Shown: positions 7,633 through 18,565 of the stretch, piece after piece
Layout of the letters: every line of letters starts with the position of its first letter
Numbering within the stretch: position 1 is the stretch's first letter
DNA from: an uncultured Coriobacteriaceae bacterium
GTDB taxonomy: Bacteria; Actinomycetota; Coriobacteriia; Coriobacteriales; Atopobiaceae
Assembly: GCA_902803315.1 (NCBI GenBank)
Contig: CADCPM010000026.1
Coordinates: forward strand, 1-55,777
Reading direction: 5' to 3'
Length of the DNA stretch: 55,777 bases
Notes under the pieces: generated by a model
The model's input: the letters and a program-made list of their open reading frames with translations, nothing else
Told to the model about the DNA's origin: nothing
Database searches by the model: none
Made by a program: the position numbers and the translations under genes

Positions 7633-9819
7633 ATGGAACAGACGCGCGAGAGGGTGGGTGCCGAGCTCAAGCGCTTTGGCATCGAGCATGGAGACGAGCG
7701 ACTCGAGGTCGTTGCGCCCTACGAGCCCAGTGGCGACCAGCCGCAAGCCATACAAAAGCTTGCCCAGGGCGTACGCGACGGCTTGCGTTACCAGTCGCTT
7801 ATGGGAGTCACGGGGTCGGGCAAGACCTTTACCATGGCGAAGACCATAGAGGCGGTTGGTCGACCCACGCTCATCATGGAGCCAAACAAGACGCTCGCAG
7901 CCCAAGTCGCAAGCGAGATGAAGGAGCTGTTCCCAAACAACTGCGTCGTCTACTTCGTGAGCTACTACGACTACTACCAGCCCGAAGCCTACGTTCCACA
8001 AACGGACACCTACATCGAGAAGGACGCCTCCATCAACGAGGAGGTGGAGAAGCTCCGCCATCAGGCCACCTCGAGCCTGCTGAGCCGGCGTGACGTAATC
8101 GTGGTGGCCTCGGTGAGCTGTATCTACGGCATCGGTAGCCCGCAGGATTATGCGGGACTTGCGCCCAATGTGAGCAAGGACGTGCCCCTTGAGCGCGACG
8201 ATCTTATCCACGAACTCATAGACATCCAATACGACCGCAATGACGTAGACCTACAGCGGGGAATGTTCCGCGTGAGGGGAGACGTGGTGGACGTCTTTCC
8301 GCCATATGCCGAGAATCCCCTGCGCATTGGTTTCTTTGGCGATGAAGTGGAGTTGATTGCCGAGATAAGCCCGGTGACGGGCGAGGTGTTGCGCGAATAC
8401 GATGCCATTCCCATTTGGCCTGCCTCCCACTACGTGACGGAGCGGCCTAAGATTGACCATGCACTAGGCACCATCCGAGCCGAGCTGGAGGCGCGCAAAG
8501 CCGAGCTTGTTAGCGCCGACCGTATACTCGAGGCGCAGCGTATTGCGCAGCGGACTGCCTTCGACCTGGAGATGCTGGAGAACATGGGATTCTGCTCGGG
8601 CATCGAAAACTACTCGCGGCATCTGGACGGTCGCAAGCCAGGCGAGCCGCCCTACACGCTCATAGACTACTTCCCCTCGGACATGCTCTGCATCATTGAC
8701 GAGAGCCATGTTACGGTGCCTCAGATTCGCGGCATGCACGAAGGGGACCGTTCGCGTAAGGTCACGCTGGTGGACCACGGCTTTCGTCTGCCCTCCGCCT
8801 TGGACAACCGTCCGCTGCGCTTTGACGAGTTCGAGAGCCGTGTGCCGCAATTCATATATGTGAGCGCAACCCCAGGTGACTACGAGGAGCGCGTCACGCA
8901 AAACGAGGTGGAGCAGATCATTCGCCCGACGGGTTTGCTCGACCCCAAGATCGACGTGAGGCCAGTGCGCGGACAGATTGACGACCTGATTGCCGAGATA
9001 AAGGATCGCACGGCTCGAAAAGAGCGCGTCCTGGTGACGACGCTTACCAAGCGCATGGCCGAAGACCTTACCGACCATCTGCTTGATGAGGGCGTACGCG
9101 TGAACTACATGCACTCCGATACGGCCACGCTCGAGCGTGTGGACATAATCCGCGAGCTGCGTGAGGGCAAGATCGACGTGCTAGTGGGCATAAACCTGCT
9201 TCGCGAGGGCCTTGACATACCCGAGGTTTCGCTCGTGGCCATACTGGACGCCGACAAAGAGGGCTTCTTGCGCAATCGACGCTCCCTCATCCAAACGATG
9301 GGGCGCGCAGCCCGAAACGTGAGTGGCGAGGTAATCATGTATGCAGACGAGATCACCGATTCCATGCACGAGGCCATAAGCGAGACGCGCAGGCGTCGAG
9401 CCATCCAGGAGCAATATAACAAGGAGCATGGCATCGAGCCACGCACCGTTCGCAAGGCCATAAGCGACATATCGAGCTTTATCCAAGAGGCCACGAGCAC
9501 CTTGGAGGGCAAGGACCGCGAGGGTGCCCATGGTGAGTTCGTGACGCCGTCAACGGCTGAGGAGGTGGCTGCCGAGCTGGCCTCGCTGCCACGCGACGAG
9601 GTGCTGCACATCATCGCGGAGTTGGAGGAAGAGATGGCCGCCGCAGCGCAAACCATGGACTTCGAGCGGGCGGCCAAGGCGCGCGACCAGCTCGTCGAGC
9701 TCAAGGGTCTTGTGGAGGGCAAGTCTTCGGAGGACGTGATGGCCAGTCTCAAGAAGAACGCGCGCAAGGGGAGCGACTATGCGCGTCGTCGCCCCTATCG
9801 CAAGCGGAAGAAGTACTAG
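7633..9819 (+). CDS. uvrB: Excinuclease ABC subunit B
   Basis: UvrB is the damage-verifying helicase-like core of nucleotide excision repair; it receives DNA from UvrA and recruits UvrC. The 728-residue protein has Walker A (MGVTGSGKT), the damage-binding beta-hairpin region with [17 protein letters not shown] box ([11 protein letters not shown]), helicase motifs V/VI ([13 protein letters not shown] and QTMGRAARN) and a C-terminal UVR domain ([20 protein letters not shown]). ATG 7633 is chosen because GGAGAGAG lies before it; a GTG at 7615 is in frame. No LexA box is seen upstream, unlike uvrA. Confidence 0.97.
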   Translation: MEQTRERVGAELKRFGIEHGDERLEVVAPYEPSGDQPQAIQKLAQGVRDGLRYQSLMGVTGSGKTFTMAKTIEAVGRPTLIMEPNKTLAAQVASEMKELFPNNCVVYFVSYYDYYQPEAYVPQTDTYIEKDASINEEVEKLRHQATSSLLSRRDVIVVASVSCIYGIGSPQDYAGLAPNVSKDVPLERDDLIHELIDIQYDRNDVDLQRGMFRVRGDVVDVFPPYAENPLRIGFFGDEVELIAEISPVTGEVLREYDAIPIWPASHYVTERPKIDHALGTIRAELEARKAELVSADRILEAQRIAQRTAFDLEMLENMGFCSGIENYSRHLDGRKPGEPPYTLIDYFPSDMLCIIDESHVTVPQIRGMHEGDRSRKVTLVDHGFRLPSALDNRPLRFDEFESRVPQFIYVSATPGDYEERVTQNEVEQIIRPTGLLDPKIDVRPVRGQIDDLIAEIKDRTARKERVLVTTLTKRMAEDLTDHLLDEGVRVNYMHSDTATLERVDIIRELREGKIDVLVGINLLREGLDIPEVSLVAILDADKEGFLRNRRSLIQTMGRAARNVSGEVIMYADEITDSMHEAISETRRRRAIQEQYNKEHGIEPRTVRKAISDISSFIQEATSTLEGKDREGAHGEFVTPSTAEEVAAELASLPRDEVLHIIAELEEEMAAAAQTMDFERAAKARDQLVELKGLVEGKSSEDVMASLKKNARKGSDYARRRPYRKRKKY

Positions 9820-9845
9820 CGTGGTGGGACGCGAGCCGCGCGGGA

Positions 9846-9978
9846 CCGCCCCAAGGACGCGCCGGACCCGCGAGGCGGCGCTGGAAAGCAAGCCGGGCGA
9901 GTTTTCGTGCGAAGCGCGAATTGTTCGAGCGCGGCGCTTTCCACGCCGCCGGAAGGGCCCAGCGCGTCCTTGGGGCGG
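9846..9978. repeat. Long hairpin with a different loop
   Basis: Arms 9846-9889 and 9936-9978 pair strongly: CCGCCCCAAGGACGCGC with GCGCGTCCTTGGGGCGG, then GGCGGCG and GGAAAGC blocks after a short mismatched stretch. The loop of about 45 bases contains GTGCGAAGCGCGAATTGTTC. The architecture matches the GCGAGCGAAGCGAGCG hairpin family but the loop sequence is different and seen once here. It lies between uvrB and the hydrolase gene. Confidence 0.75.
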
Positions 9979-10023
9979 GCCTGTCCGACTTCCCAAACGG
10001 AACTAGTGGCTGAGGAGGCCGTT

Positions 10024-11127
10024 ATGGCATATGGCTTTGCCAACGTAATTGACTATGCGCGCAACGAGCTCGACTCGTTTGACGAGCGTGAGGTATGCAG
10101 GGTGGACAGCCTGGTGTTCTCTTGTCTTTCGTACCTGAGGTTGCCGCAGGCGGCGCAGGCTGCAAGCGATGGGGAAGAGGGCCTGCCCATTAAGGATCTG
10201 TATCGAGCCGACTGGTTTGAGGAGCTTTGCGACCGCACGTTCGACCCGCAGAGTTCGCGTGAGCTGCTGAGTGTCGTGGCGGCGAACCCTCGCTTCAGGG
10301 ACGTGCGCGTAATGGATTACGTTTCGCGCATCAACGAGGTGGCAGAGGAGCAGTTCTCGGCGCTTGCATTCCGTCTTTCGCCCACGAGCACGTTCGTTGC
10401 CTTTAGGGGAACCGACAACACCTTGGTTGGCTGGAAAGAGGACTTCAACATGTCGTTCAAGACGGCGATTCCCTCGCAGGTCGCAGCCGCCCGGTACTTG
10501 GAGCATGTGGCCAATAAGACCGAAGGGTCTATTTGGTGTGGCGGTCACTCGAAGGGTGGCAACTTGGCCGTGTATGCCGGCATGATGTGCGATCCTTCTA
10601 TGAGGGCGCGCATCGTGCGGTGTTTTTCTCACGATGGGCCCGGCTTTAGCGAAAAGACGATGACGGATCCCCTGTGGGCGGGTACCGATACCCTAGTAGA
10701 CAAGACCATTCCGCAGTCCTCGGTCGTTGGCATGGTGTTCGAGCGCCAAGAGCAGGACTTTACTGTGGTACATAGTCGCGGCACCGGGTTGGGTCAGCAC
10801 GACCCCTATAAATGGGAGGTCGAAGGCTTGGACTTTGCCATGGACGACAGGTTGGACAAGGGTGCCAACCTGTTTGACTCGTCCATCAATGCCTGGCTGA
10901 CCAACGCCACGGACGAGGAACGCGAGCGGTTCGTGGACGCCGTCTTCTCGGTTATCGAGGCTTCGGGAGAACCCACGTTTGGAAGCATAAAGGCCAATTG
11001 GCGTACGGCGGTGCCGCGTATGACCACTGCCGCTTCGAAGTTGGATGCGAGGGATCGAGAGCTGGTGTTTCAGGCTATGGGAGACGTTACTCGCGCGATG
11101 CTGCCCTCGCGGCCGCAAAAGGGGTAG
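10024..11127 (+). CDS. Alpha/beta hydrolase, DUF2974 (Mbeg1-like) family
   Basis: A 367-residue cytoplasmic protein with no signal peptide. Residues around FRGTDNTLVGWKEDFNMSF form the oxyanion/strand region of lipase-like folds, and GGHSKGGNLAVYAG carries the nucleophilic serine in the Mbeg1-type GHSKGG motif. FSHDGPGF follows and is typical of the DUF2974 family. Members are widespread in Firmicutes and Actinobacteria and are predicted lipases/esterases without a proven substrate. The start ATG 10024 follows GAGGAGG at about 6 bases; longer in-frame starts would read through the hairpin upstream. Confidence 0.85.
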   Translation: MAYGFANVIDYARNELDSFDEREVCRVDSLVFSCLSYLRLPQAAQAASDGEEGLPIKDLYRADWFEELCDRTFDPQSSRELLSVVAANPRFRDVRVMDYVSRINEVAEEQFSALAFRLSPTSTFVAFRGTDNTLVGWKEDFNMSFKTAIPSQVAAARYLEHVANKTEGSIWCGGHSKGGNLAVYAGMMCDPSMRARIVRCFSHDGPGFSEKTMTDPLWAGTDTLVDKTIPQSSVVGMVFERQEQDFTVVHSRGTGLGQHDPYKWEVEGLDFAMDDRLDKGANLFDSSINAWLTNATDEERERFVDAVFSVIEASGEPTFGSIKANWRTAVPRMTTAASKLDARDRELVFQAMGDVTRAMLPSRPQKG

Positions 11128-11207
11128 GGCGTCCTTACGTGCTTCGTTGCTCTGAACACCTTTTGCCGATGTCGTTTCCTTTAGCCGCGGTAAAGCGCGC
11201 ATGTTAA

Positions 11208-12713
<1,506 letters not shown>

Positions 12714-12776
12714 GCGCTGGTCGGTTCTGCAGCCAGCTTGGTGGCGCTAGTGTACATTTTGGGAAGCAGCCGAGAA

Positions 12777-12875
12777 TTTATCTGGGGTTTTGCGCCTGTA
12801 CATTCCCGAAAAGCACACTACATAAAATACGTAGTGTGCTTTTCGGGAACAGTTATCCGCAAAACCCCAGATAAA
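12777..12875. repeat. Large two-stage hairpin in a 411-base gap
   Basis: Outer arms 12777-12794 and 12858-12875 (TTTATCTGGGGTTTTGCG and its complement) are perfect over 18 bases. Inner arms 12804-12821 and 12831-12848 (TCCCGAAAAGCACACTAC and its complement) are also perfect over 18 bases. Between them are unpaired 9-base strands. It lies after the GH1 gene and before the aldo/keto reductase. I see no gene in the rest of the gap; an upstream extension of the reductase frame to 12915 has no homologous content. Confidence 0.8.
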
Positions 12876-13124
12876 GATTTAATTAAAATCCCTTATGCAC
12901 ACTAATGGGATTCGATGCGCGCGGCGACGGCCCGTCCACCTCTTTCGCATGCCCGCATTTGCATGCCTGCGCGCGGTGCAGTCTGCGCAAGATTGCGTTT
13001 CCATATCCTGAATGCATATCACTTCGTAAACGATAGGCATTGGTACCAGGGCGCTCGGTCATGCATAATAGAGGCAGAGCATGTCTGGCGGGAGGGACGC
13101 CGGCATAGAGAGAGGGGACGTTCC

Positions 13125-14252
13125 ATGATCTATCGCGATTTCCAAGACCTCAAGCTTTCGGGCCTCGGCCTCGGTGCCATGCGCCTGCCCGTTGTCGGCG
13201 GCGACGACAGCGCCATCGACGAGCCAGCCGCCGCAGCAATGGTGGACTACGCCATGGAGCATGGCATCAACTACTACGACACCGCCTGGGGCTACCACGG
13301 CGGCCACTCCGAGGAGGTGCTCGGCCGCGCGCTGGCCAAGTACCCGCGCGAGGACTTCTGCCTCGCCACCAAGTTCCCCGGCTACGACAACTCAAACTTT
13401 GGCAAGGTCGAGGAGGTCTTCGAGAGGCAGCTGCAAAAGTGCGGCGTGGACTACTTCGACTTCTACCTCTGCCACAACGTGACCGAGTCCAACATCGACG
13501 ACTACCTTGCCGAGGACCGCTATGGCACCATGGCCTACCTACTCGAGCAGAAGAAGGCGGGGCGCATTCGCCACCTGGGCTTCTCGTGCCACGGCGCGAT
13601 GCCCGTGCTTAAGTCCTTCCTCGAGGCATACGGCAAAAACATGGAGTTCTGCCAGCTGCAGCTCAACTACATCGACTGGCACTTCCAGAAGGATGCCGAG
13701 AAGGTCGCGCTGCTCGCCGAATATGGCATCCCCGTGTGGGTGATGGAGCCCCTGCGCGGCGGCAAGCTCGCAACGCTGCCCGAGGGGCATGCGGCGACGC
13801 TGGCGGCCCTTCGTCCCGAGGAGAGCGTGCCCGCCTGGGCCTTCCGCTTCCTGCAGACGGTGCCGCAAATCACGATGGTGCTCTCGGGCATGTCCAACAT
13901 GGAGCAGCTGCAGGCAAACATCGCCACATGGGACGAGGACAAGCCCCTCACACAGGAGGAGTGGGACGCCGTCCTCGCCATAGGCGACGCCATGGCCACG
14001 GGTGTGCCCTGTACCGCATGCCACTACTGCACGAGCCACTGCCCCATGGAGCTCGACATCCCGCACCTCATCTCGCTCTACAACGAGCACAAGTTCACGG
14101 GCGGCGGCTTTATCGCGCCGATGGCCCTGGGTGCGTTGCCGGCCGATAAGCAGCCGAGCGCCTGCATCGGCTGTGGCAGCTGCGCGGCGGTCTGCCCGCA
14201 GCAGATCGACATTCCCGGCGTGCTCGCCGACTTCGCGGAGCTCATGGCGTAG
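13125..14252 (+). CDS. Aldo/keto reductase with C-terminal 4Fe-4S ferredoxin domain
   Basis: A 375-residue protein. Residues 1-280 are an AKR barrel: SGLGLGAMRLP, YDTAWGYHGGHSEEVLG with the catalytic Asp-Tyr, TKFPGYD, and VDYFDFYLCHNV. The C-terminal part has two clusters: CTACHYCTSHCP, typical of the AKR-associated Fe-S domain, and CIGCGSCAAVCP. The family is frequent in anaerobes, where electrons may come from ferredoxin-like partners; the substrate is unknown. ATG 13125 follows GAGAGAGGGG. Codon use is strongly GC-rich compared with the genes around it. Confidence 0.92.
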   Translation: MIYRDFQDLKLSGLGLGAMRLPVVGGDDSAIDEPAAAAMVDYAMEHGINYYDTAWGYHGGHSEEVLGRALAKYPREDFCLATKFPGYDNSNFGKVEEVFERQLQKCGVDYFDFYLCHNVTESNIDDYLAEDRYGTMAYLLEQKKAGRIRHLGFSCHGAMPVLKSFLEAYGKNMEFCQLQLNYIDWHFQKDAEKVALLAEYGIPVWVMEPLRGGKLATLPEGHAATLAALRPEESVPAWAFRFLQTVPQITMVLSGMSNMEQLQANIATWDEDKPLTQEEWDAVLAIGDAMATGVPCTACHYCTSHCPMELDIPHLISLYNEHKFTGGGFIAPMALGALPADKQPSACIGCGSCAAVCPQQIDIPGVLADFAELMA

Positions 14253-14264
14253 GGACGCAGAACA

Positions 14265-14333
14265 TGTCACGGGGACGGGGGAAGTGACACGCTGTTTGGG
14301 ATGGTGTGTCACTTCCCCCGTCCCCATGACACA
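14265..14333. terminator. Hairpin after the aldo/keto reductase
   Basis: Arms 14265-14290 and 14306-14333 pair over about 25 bases with one mismatch (GGGGACGGGGGAAGTGACAC with GTGTCACTTCCCCCGTCCCC). It begins 12 bases after the stop codon and lacks a T-run. Palindromes with GGGGAC/GTGACA words are known to me from genomes carrying REP-type elements; that link is inference. The rest of the 340-base gap to the small gene at 14593 shows no supported gene. Confidence 0.7.
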
Positions 14334-14592
14334 CATTCCTGCATGGGGCCCTGGCGTGTGCTTGGGCCCCAGTCTTTGCCATATGCCGAATAACCGAAAG
14401 GCGCATGCCGAGCAGCTGCAGGCCGTGAACGGCAGTGACTGGAGTTGCTGGAGTATTTGTTCCAAGCGCGACATCAAGACAGACGGGAGCAAGGAGATCT
14501 GCCCTGCCTACGGTCCCTTTCATGCACGAAGTGTCGTATTATTTCCCTCAGGATGTCGTGGCGGGATGGATGCGATCACGGGAGACGTGTCG

Positions 14593-14922
14593 ATGGCAAA
14601 GAAAAAGAAGAAGTCCAGTGCGCAGAAGCCAAAGATGACGGTGCAGGAGTTTGTCGCGAACCTCATCGACGACAAGGAGTTTAGGCGTCAGGTTCTTGTG
14701 TTTTGCTACGCTCGGGAGTTCGATTCGAGCGCCTCGGACGCACTTCCCAAGTGGCTCAACGCCGGTGCTCGCGTTATGGGCCACCGCTTCTTCGAGAAGG
14801 ATTTTGTCGACGAGTTCAATAAACAGATTGGTGCGCTTGGATTCTTCAAGCGCACCAAAGTGATGGGGGCCCTTATGGGGACCGCGTCCGCGGCGAAGAA
14901 GGCTCAGAGTAAAAAGTCGTAA
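14593..14922 (+). CDS. Small basic protein of unknown function
   Basis: I do not recognise this 109-residue protein. It starts with a lysine-rich stretch (MAKKKKKSSAQKPKMT), followed by a probably helical, globular domain (QEFVANLIDDKEFRRQVLVF to about residue 85), and ends in a lysine/alanine tail (GTASAAKKAQSKKS). The basic ends suggest nucleic-acid contact, but no domain is recognised. ATG 14593 has GGGAG about 9 bases before it. The frame is open much further upstream, to 14002, but that part overlaps the reductase and a hairpin and shows no protein-like features. Confidence 0.6.
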   Translation: MAKKKKKSSAQKPKMTVQEFVANLIDDKEFRRQVLVFCYAREFDSSASDALPKWLNAGARVMGHRFFEKDFVDEFNKQIGALGFFKRTKVMGALMGTASAAKKAQSKKS

Positions 14923-14986
14923 GCAAGCCGAGTCAGACTCAACAAGACCACGGGCCAAACTGCAAGATATAAGGGACCAGCATGAA

Positions 14987-15019
14987 CTGTGGGGCGCATC
15001 CCCAAGTTCCGCCCCACAG
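14987..15019. terminator. Short hairpin between convergent genes
   Basis: CTGTGGGGCG (14987-14996) pairs perfectly with CGCCCCACAG (15010-15019) around a loop that contains CCCCAAGTT. It lies between the convergent ends of the small basic-protein gene and the GNAT gene and can serve both directions. Confidence 0.6.
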
Positions 15020-15043
15020 CTTACTGAACGGCAATGGGACAGG

Positions 15044-15589
15044 TCATCTGTCAGCTTTTTGCCATTCGTCTCTTGTGATGCAGGAGATGTGCTCAGTGCG
15101 AAGTACGCCCTCTATCCTGCAGGGAACGTTCGTAGCGGTGTGGTGGTAGACAAAGCCGCACTTCTCCTGTACGCGTCTGGATTTCTGGTTGCCGTCGAAG
15201 TAGCCACACCAGATCTTATGAAGCCCGAGGTCCTCAAAACCGTGACGCATGGTCTCGCGTGCCGCCTCGGGAATAAGCCCTTGTCCCCAGTAGGGGACCC
15301 CGATCCAGTAGCCGATCTCGGCTTCGGTGTTGGGAAGGCCGATGTTACTGGATGCTCCCACCATGAGTCCGATGCAGCCAGCGGGATGTCCTACAGACTT
15401 TGGCACGACTGCGTAGGTCTCGGGTACCGAAAGGACGTCGCGTATGATCTGGCGACTCTCTTCGACGCTCGTATGGGCCGACCAGCCGGCAATTGGTCCG
15501 ATGTCGGGGTGACTCGCGTATCGATAGAGATCCTCGGCATCGTCTTCCGTCCAAGGACGAAGGATGAGTCGCTCGGTTTCGTGCGTCAT
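15044..15589 (-). CDS. GNAT family N-acetyltransferase (RimJ/RimL-like)
   Basis: A 181-residue GNAT enzyme. It begins with the RimJ-type [20 protein letters not shown], continues with [19 protein letters not shown], where the WGQG-type turn binds acetyl-CoA pyrophosphate, and ends with the motif B region [13 protein letters not shown]. Such proteins acetylate ribosomal-protein N-termini, antibiotics or other amines; the substrate here is unknown. Its ATG overlaps the stop of the upstream flavoprotein gene by four bases, so it is the last gene of a three-gene - strand operon. Confidence 0.87.
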   Translation of the reverse strand: MTHETERLILRPWTEDDAEDLYRYASHPDIGPIAGWSAHTSVEESRQIIRDVLSVPETYAVVPKSVGHPAGCIGLMVGASSNIGLPNTEAEIGYWIGVPYWGQGLIPEAARETMRHGFEDLGLHKIWCGYFDGNQKSRRVQEKCGFVYHHTATNVPCRIEGVLRTEHISCITRDEWQKADR

Positions 15590-17220
15590 GTTCCCTCCTG
15601 CGTACGGTGGAGGCTAACAATTGCCTCGGCTGTGCGGAGGCCGTCGGTTGCCGCGCTCATGATGCCGCCTGCATAGCCAGCGCCCTCGCCGCAAGGCCAG
15701 AGTCCTTGGGTGCTTACGGACTGCAAGTCCTTGTCGCGAACTACGCGTACCGGAGAGCTTGAGCGCGTCTCCACGCCAGTTAGCACGGCGTCCGGCACAT
15801 CGAAGCCGCGCAGCTTGCGTGCCATGCGTGGTATGGCTTCGCGTAGCGTGTCTTGGACGTATTCGGGGAGTGCGCTTGCAGCCGAGTCCCAGGTAATGCC
15901 TCGCGGATAGGTGGGGGATACGCGTCCTGCCGCCGTTGACGCTACGCCCTGCAAGAAGTCGCCCACCAGCTGTGCGGGCGCCACGAAGGAGCCGCCGCCC
16001 TTCGCAAATGCCGCCTGCTCGCATGCGCGCTGCAGCTCAACGCCCGCCAAAACGTCGTTGCCAGGCAAGTCCTCGGGAAAGACGTTGGCCAGAAGGGCGG
16101 CGTTGGCGTTCGTGCCGTCGCGTGCGCTTAGGCTCATGCCATTGGTGACCACGCCGCCCTGCTCGCTGGCGGCTGCGACGACGTAGCCGCCGGGGCACAT
16201 GCAAAACGAGAACGCGCTTCTCCCGCCAGGCAGGTGCTCCGCAAGCTTGTAGGGTGCGGCGCCCAGGGCGGGGTGCCCCGCCGCACGCCCGTAGAGCGCG
16301 CGGTCCACGTCTTTTTGCAGGTGCTCTATGCGCACGCCCATGGCAAAGGTCTTGCGCTCCAGCGCAATGCCCGAATCCCGCAAGATGACAAACACATCGC
16401 GTGCCGAGTGGCCGCAGGCAAGCACCACGTCGGTTGTCAGCACGCGCTCCTCGGTACCATTGTGCGAAAGCCGTAGTGCCCTCACGCGTCCATCGCGCAC
16501 CTCAAGGCCGCACATGCTCGTGCGAAACCGCACCTCTCCTCCAAGCTCTTGTATGCGCGCGACGAGGTTCGTTACCACGCTGGGAAGCACGTCGCTTCCC
16601 ACGTGGGGTTTGGCGTCCCACAGAATGCGTTGCTGCGCGCCTGCCTTTACGAGCGCTTCCAGTATGAGTCGATGCGCGGGGCTCTTGGTTCCCGTAGACA
16701 GCTTGCCGTCGGAAAAGGTGCCCGCACCGCCCAAGCCAAACTGTATGTTGCTCTGCGGGTCGAGCTCACCCGTCTTGTTAAAGTGCGTTACCGCAGCCGT
16801 TCGCCGCTCTGCGTCGTCGCCTCGCTCCACGAGCAGTGGCTGTAGGCCCACGCTCGCAAGTGCGAGGGCGCAGAAGAGTCCCGCGCATCCCGCGCCGACG
16901 ACTATAGGTCTGGCATCAACAGACAGGGGCGATGGTTCTGGCAGGTGATACGCTTCTGCCTCCACCATCCGTACGTTGCCGCGACTTCTCCCCACAAGTT
17001 CGGTCTCATCCCCGCGTATGGTAAGGCGTACGGTAAAGATGAGCACGATCGATGACCGCTTGCGAGCATCAATGGATCGTTTTCGCAGTTCAATATGGGT
17101 AATACGTCCCTCGCGTATGCCCAGTTTGCGAGCTGCGGCTTGCCGGCATGCCACAAGCTCGCTCTTCTGGGTGCCATCCAAACGCGCAAGAGGGATGCGC
17201 AATCCGCTTACCTCTATCAT
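15586..17220 (-). CDS. FAD-dependent oxidoreductase of the COG2509 type
   Basis: A 544-residue flavoprotein. After an N-terminal domain of about 100 residues comes the FAD-binding dinucleotide motif [20 protein letters not shown]. The segment [20 protein letters not shown] is characteristic of the uncharacterised FAD-dependent dehydrogenase family COG2509. The end, [19 protein letters not shown], is the second FAD contact. Its reaction is not known. ATG at 17220 is preferred because GAGAGGAG lies before it and it overlaps the upstream stop in an ATGA arrangement. It sits between a HI0933-type flavoprotein and a GNAT gene in one operon. Confidence 0.88.
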   Translation of the reverse strand: MIEVSGLRIPLARLDGTQKSELVACRQAAARKLGIREGRITHIELRKRSIDARKRSSIVLIFTVRLTIRGDETELVGRSRGNVRMVEAEAYHLPEPSPLSVDARPIVVGAGCAGLFCALALASVGLQPLLVERGDDAERRTAAVTHFNKTGELDPQSNIQFGLGGAGTFSDGKLSTGTKSPAHRLILEALVKAGAQQRILWDAKPHVGSDVLPSVVTNLVARIQELGGEVRFRTSMCGLEVRDGRVRALRLSHNGTEERVLTTDVVLACGHSARDVFVILRDSGIALERKTFAMGVRIEHLQKDVDRALYGRAAGHPALGAAPYKLAEHLPGGRSAFSFCMCPGGYVVAAASEQGGVVTNGMSLSARDGTNANAALLANVFPEDLPGNDVLAGVELQRACEQAAFAKGGGSFVAPAQLVGDFLQGVASTAAGRVSPTYPRGITWDSAASALPEYVQDTLREAIPRMARKLRGFDVPDAVLTGVETRSSSPVRVVRDKDLQSVSTQGLWPCGEGAGYAGGIMSAATDGLRTAEAIVSLHRTQEGT

Positions 17221-18425
17221 TCGTGACTCCTCTCTGCAGCAGAGGCGCCCGCAACCATGCCGCTCTTCCATGCCCATGCCAGGTTGTAACCGCCGCAGGG
17301 TCCGTCCACGTCGAGCGCCTCCCCGCAGGCAAACAGGCCAGGAATTGCTGTGGTCTCCAGCGTCGTGGGGTCGAACTGCCCAGTTCGCAGACCGCCTCGC
17401 CGTACTTGGGCCCGCTCGGTCTCGGTGATTCCGAGCACGCTGTAACGCAGGCGTTTTGCCATGGCCACCGCTTCGGTAGACGTGTTTGTGACGGCCGTGA
17501 GAGATTGAGCGATAACGGGATCGAGCAGGCCGTCGAGCATGTGTGTGGTAAGCGATCGGGCTTGCTCGAGGTCAACGGTGGGAAGGAGGTCAAGTACGAG
17601 GTCGTCTTCGGGCTGTGCATGGCGCGATAGATTGAACACCGCAATGCCCGAAAGACCGTAAGTGCGAAAGAGCACCTCTCCACGTTGACTCGCGACTTCT
17701 TTACCGTTGCGCATGAGAATGGCACGCGCCTGCGCACGCCTGCCGTCGAGCTCGGCGAGCCTCTGTCCCTCACATGCGAGAGGACAGAGCATCGGCTCGA
17801 AGGGTGTCGATTCGAGACCCAGTCCCTCACACGTGCTCGAGACGCCACCTCCGGTTGCCACTACGACGCACGTTGCGTGCAGCGCAGCTTGTCCCCCACC
17901 TTCCCACTCCTCTGCGACGCTAACGACAAACCCCTCGCCGTCGCGTTTGACCTTGCGTACGGTACGAGCGGGCGCCAGCACCGCCTGCGCTCGCTGTGCC
18001 CGTGCGAGGAGTACGTTTCTGACGGATGCCGCCTGCCGCGAGAGGGGATAGCAGCGCCCCTCGGACTCCTCTTCCCAAATAAGACCGCTCTCAAGAAAGA
18101 ACGTGCGCACGTCGTTGAGCCATGAGTCGCCAGTGACGTCTTCCACGAAGCGGGGGTCGTTGTAGAGTGAGGAATCGAGGTGGACGTTAACGAGGTTGCA
18201 TCGGCCGTTGCCGGTGGCAAGTATGGTTCGCCCGCAGGTAGGGGCTTGCTCGAGCACCACCACCTTGGCGCCCCTCTCTGCTGCCTCGATGGCGGATGAG
18301 AGCCCCGCGGCCCCTCCGCCTATTACGCAGACGTCAACAGACGGGGGAACTGTTACGTGGCGCGCGGCATCTAGTTGTGCCGCGCGCAGTTTGCCGCGTG
18401 ACGTCTTTCTCTCTTTTCGTGCCAT
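17217..18425 (-). CDS. HI0933/YhiN-type flavoprotein (BaiN-like)
   Basis: A 402-residue NAD(P)/FAD-dependent oxidoreductase of the HI0933 family. The Rossmann motif DVCVIGGGAAGLSSAIEAAE is near residue 30, followed by the family hallmark TGNGRCNLVN. The C-terminal FAD contact is GLFACGEALDVDGPCGGYNL with AWAWKSGMVAG. The family includes BaiN-type enzymes, associated with bile-acid dehydroxylation in gut clostridia, but most members have no proven substrate. It is the first gene of the - strand operon with the COG2509 flavoprotein and the GNAT enzyme, joined by four-base overlaps. Confidence 0.9.
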   Translation of the reverse strand: MARKERKTSRGKLRAAQLDAARHVTVPPSVDVCVIGGGAAGLSSAIEAAERGAKVVVLEQAPTCGRTILATGNGRCNLVNVHLDSSLYNDPRFVEDVTGDSWLNDVRTFFLESGLIWEEESEGRCYPLSRQAASVRNVLLARAQRAQAVLAPARTVRKVKRDGEGFVVSVAEEWEGGGQAALHATCVVVATGGGVSSTCEGLGLESTPFEPMLCPLACEGQRLAELDGRRAQARAILMRNGKEVASQRGEVLFRTYGLSGIAVFNLSRHAQPEDDLVLDLLPTVDLEQARSLTTHMLDGLLDPVIAQSLTAVTNTSTEAVAMAKRLRYSVLGITETERAQVRRGGLRTGQFDPTTLETTAIPGLFACGEALDVDGPCGGYNLAWAWKSGMVAGASAAERSHE

Positions 18426-18483
18426 GGGATTCCTTACGCTCGCACTGTTGTTGTCTACGTTACCAGTTTGCGAGCGGCCCGGT

Positions 18484-18556
18484 ACCCTAACTAAGGGACA
18501 GTCCCCAAGTTAGGGTTTACGAAACCCCAACTTGGGGACTGTCCCTTAGTTAGGGT
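18484..18556. terminator. Long hairpin between CDF and HI0933 genes
   Basis: The arms pair over about 34 bases with one mismatch around the 3-base loop ACG. ACCCTAACTAAGGGACAG pairs with CTGTCCCTTAGTTAGGGT, then CCCCAAGTTAGGGTTT with AAACCCCAACTTGGGG. It begins nine bases after the CDF stop (- strand) and ends about 60 bases before the HI0933 start. The inner stem is the same as in the hairpin at 5619-5693; the outer stem is related only in part. Confidence 0.75.
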
Positions 18557-18565
18557 CCCACACGC

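Noticed and set aside
12915..13124. N-terminal extension of the aldo/keto reductase
   Set aside because: The extra 70 codons have no family content, and a good ribosome binding site lies before ATG 13125.
14002..14592. Upstream extension of the small basic protein frame
   Set aside because: It overlaps the aldo/keto reductase in another frame and runs through a hairpin; the peptide has no recognisable features.
15059..15676. + strand ORF of about 205 codons opposite the GNAT gene
   Set aside because: The - strand frame has full GNAT motifs and operon coupling; the + frame has no motif.
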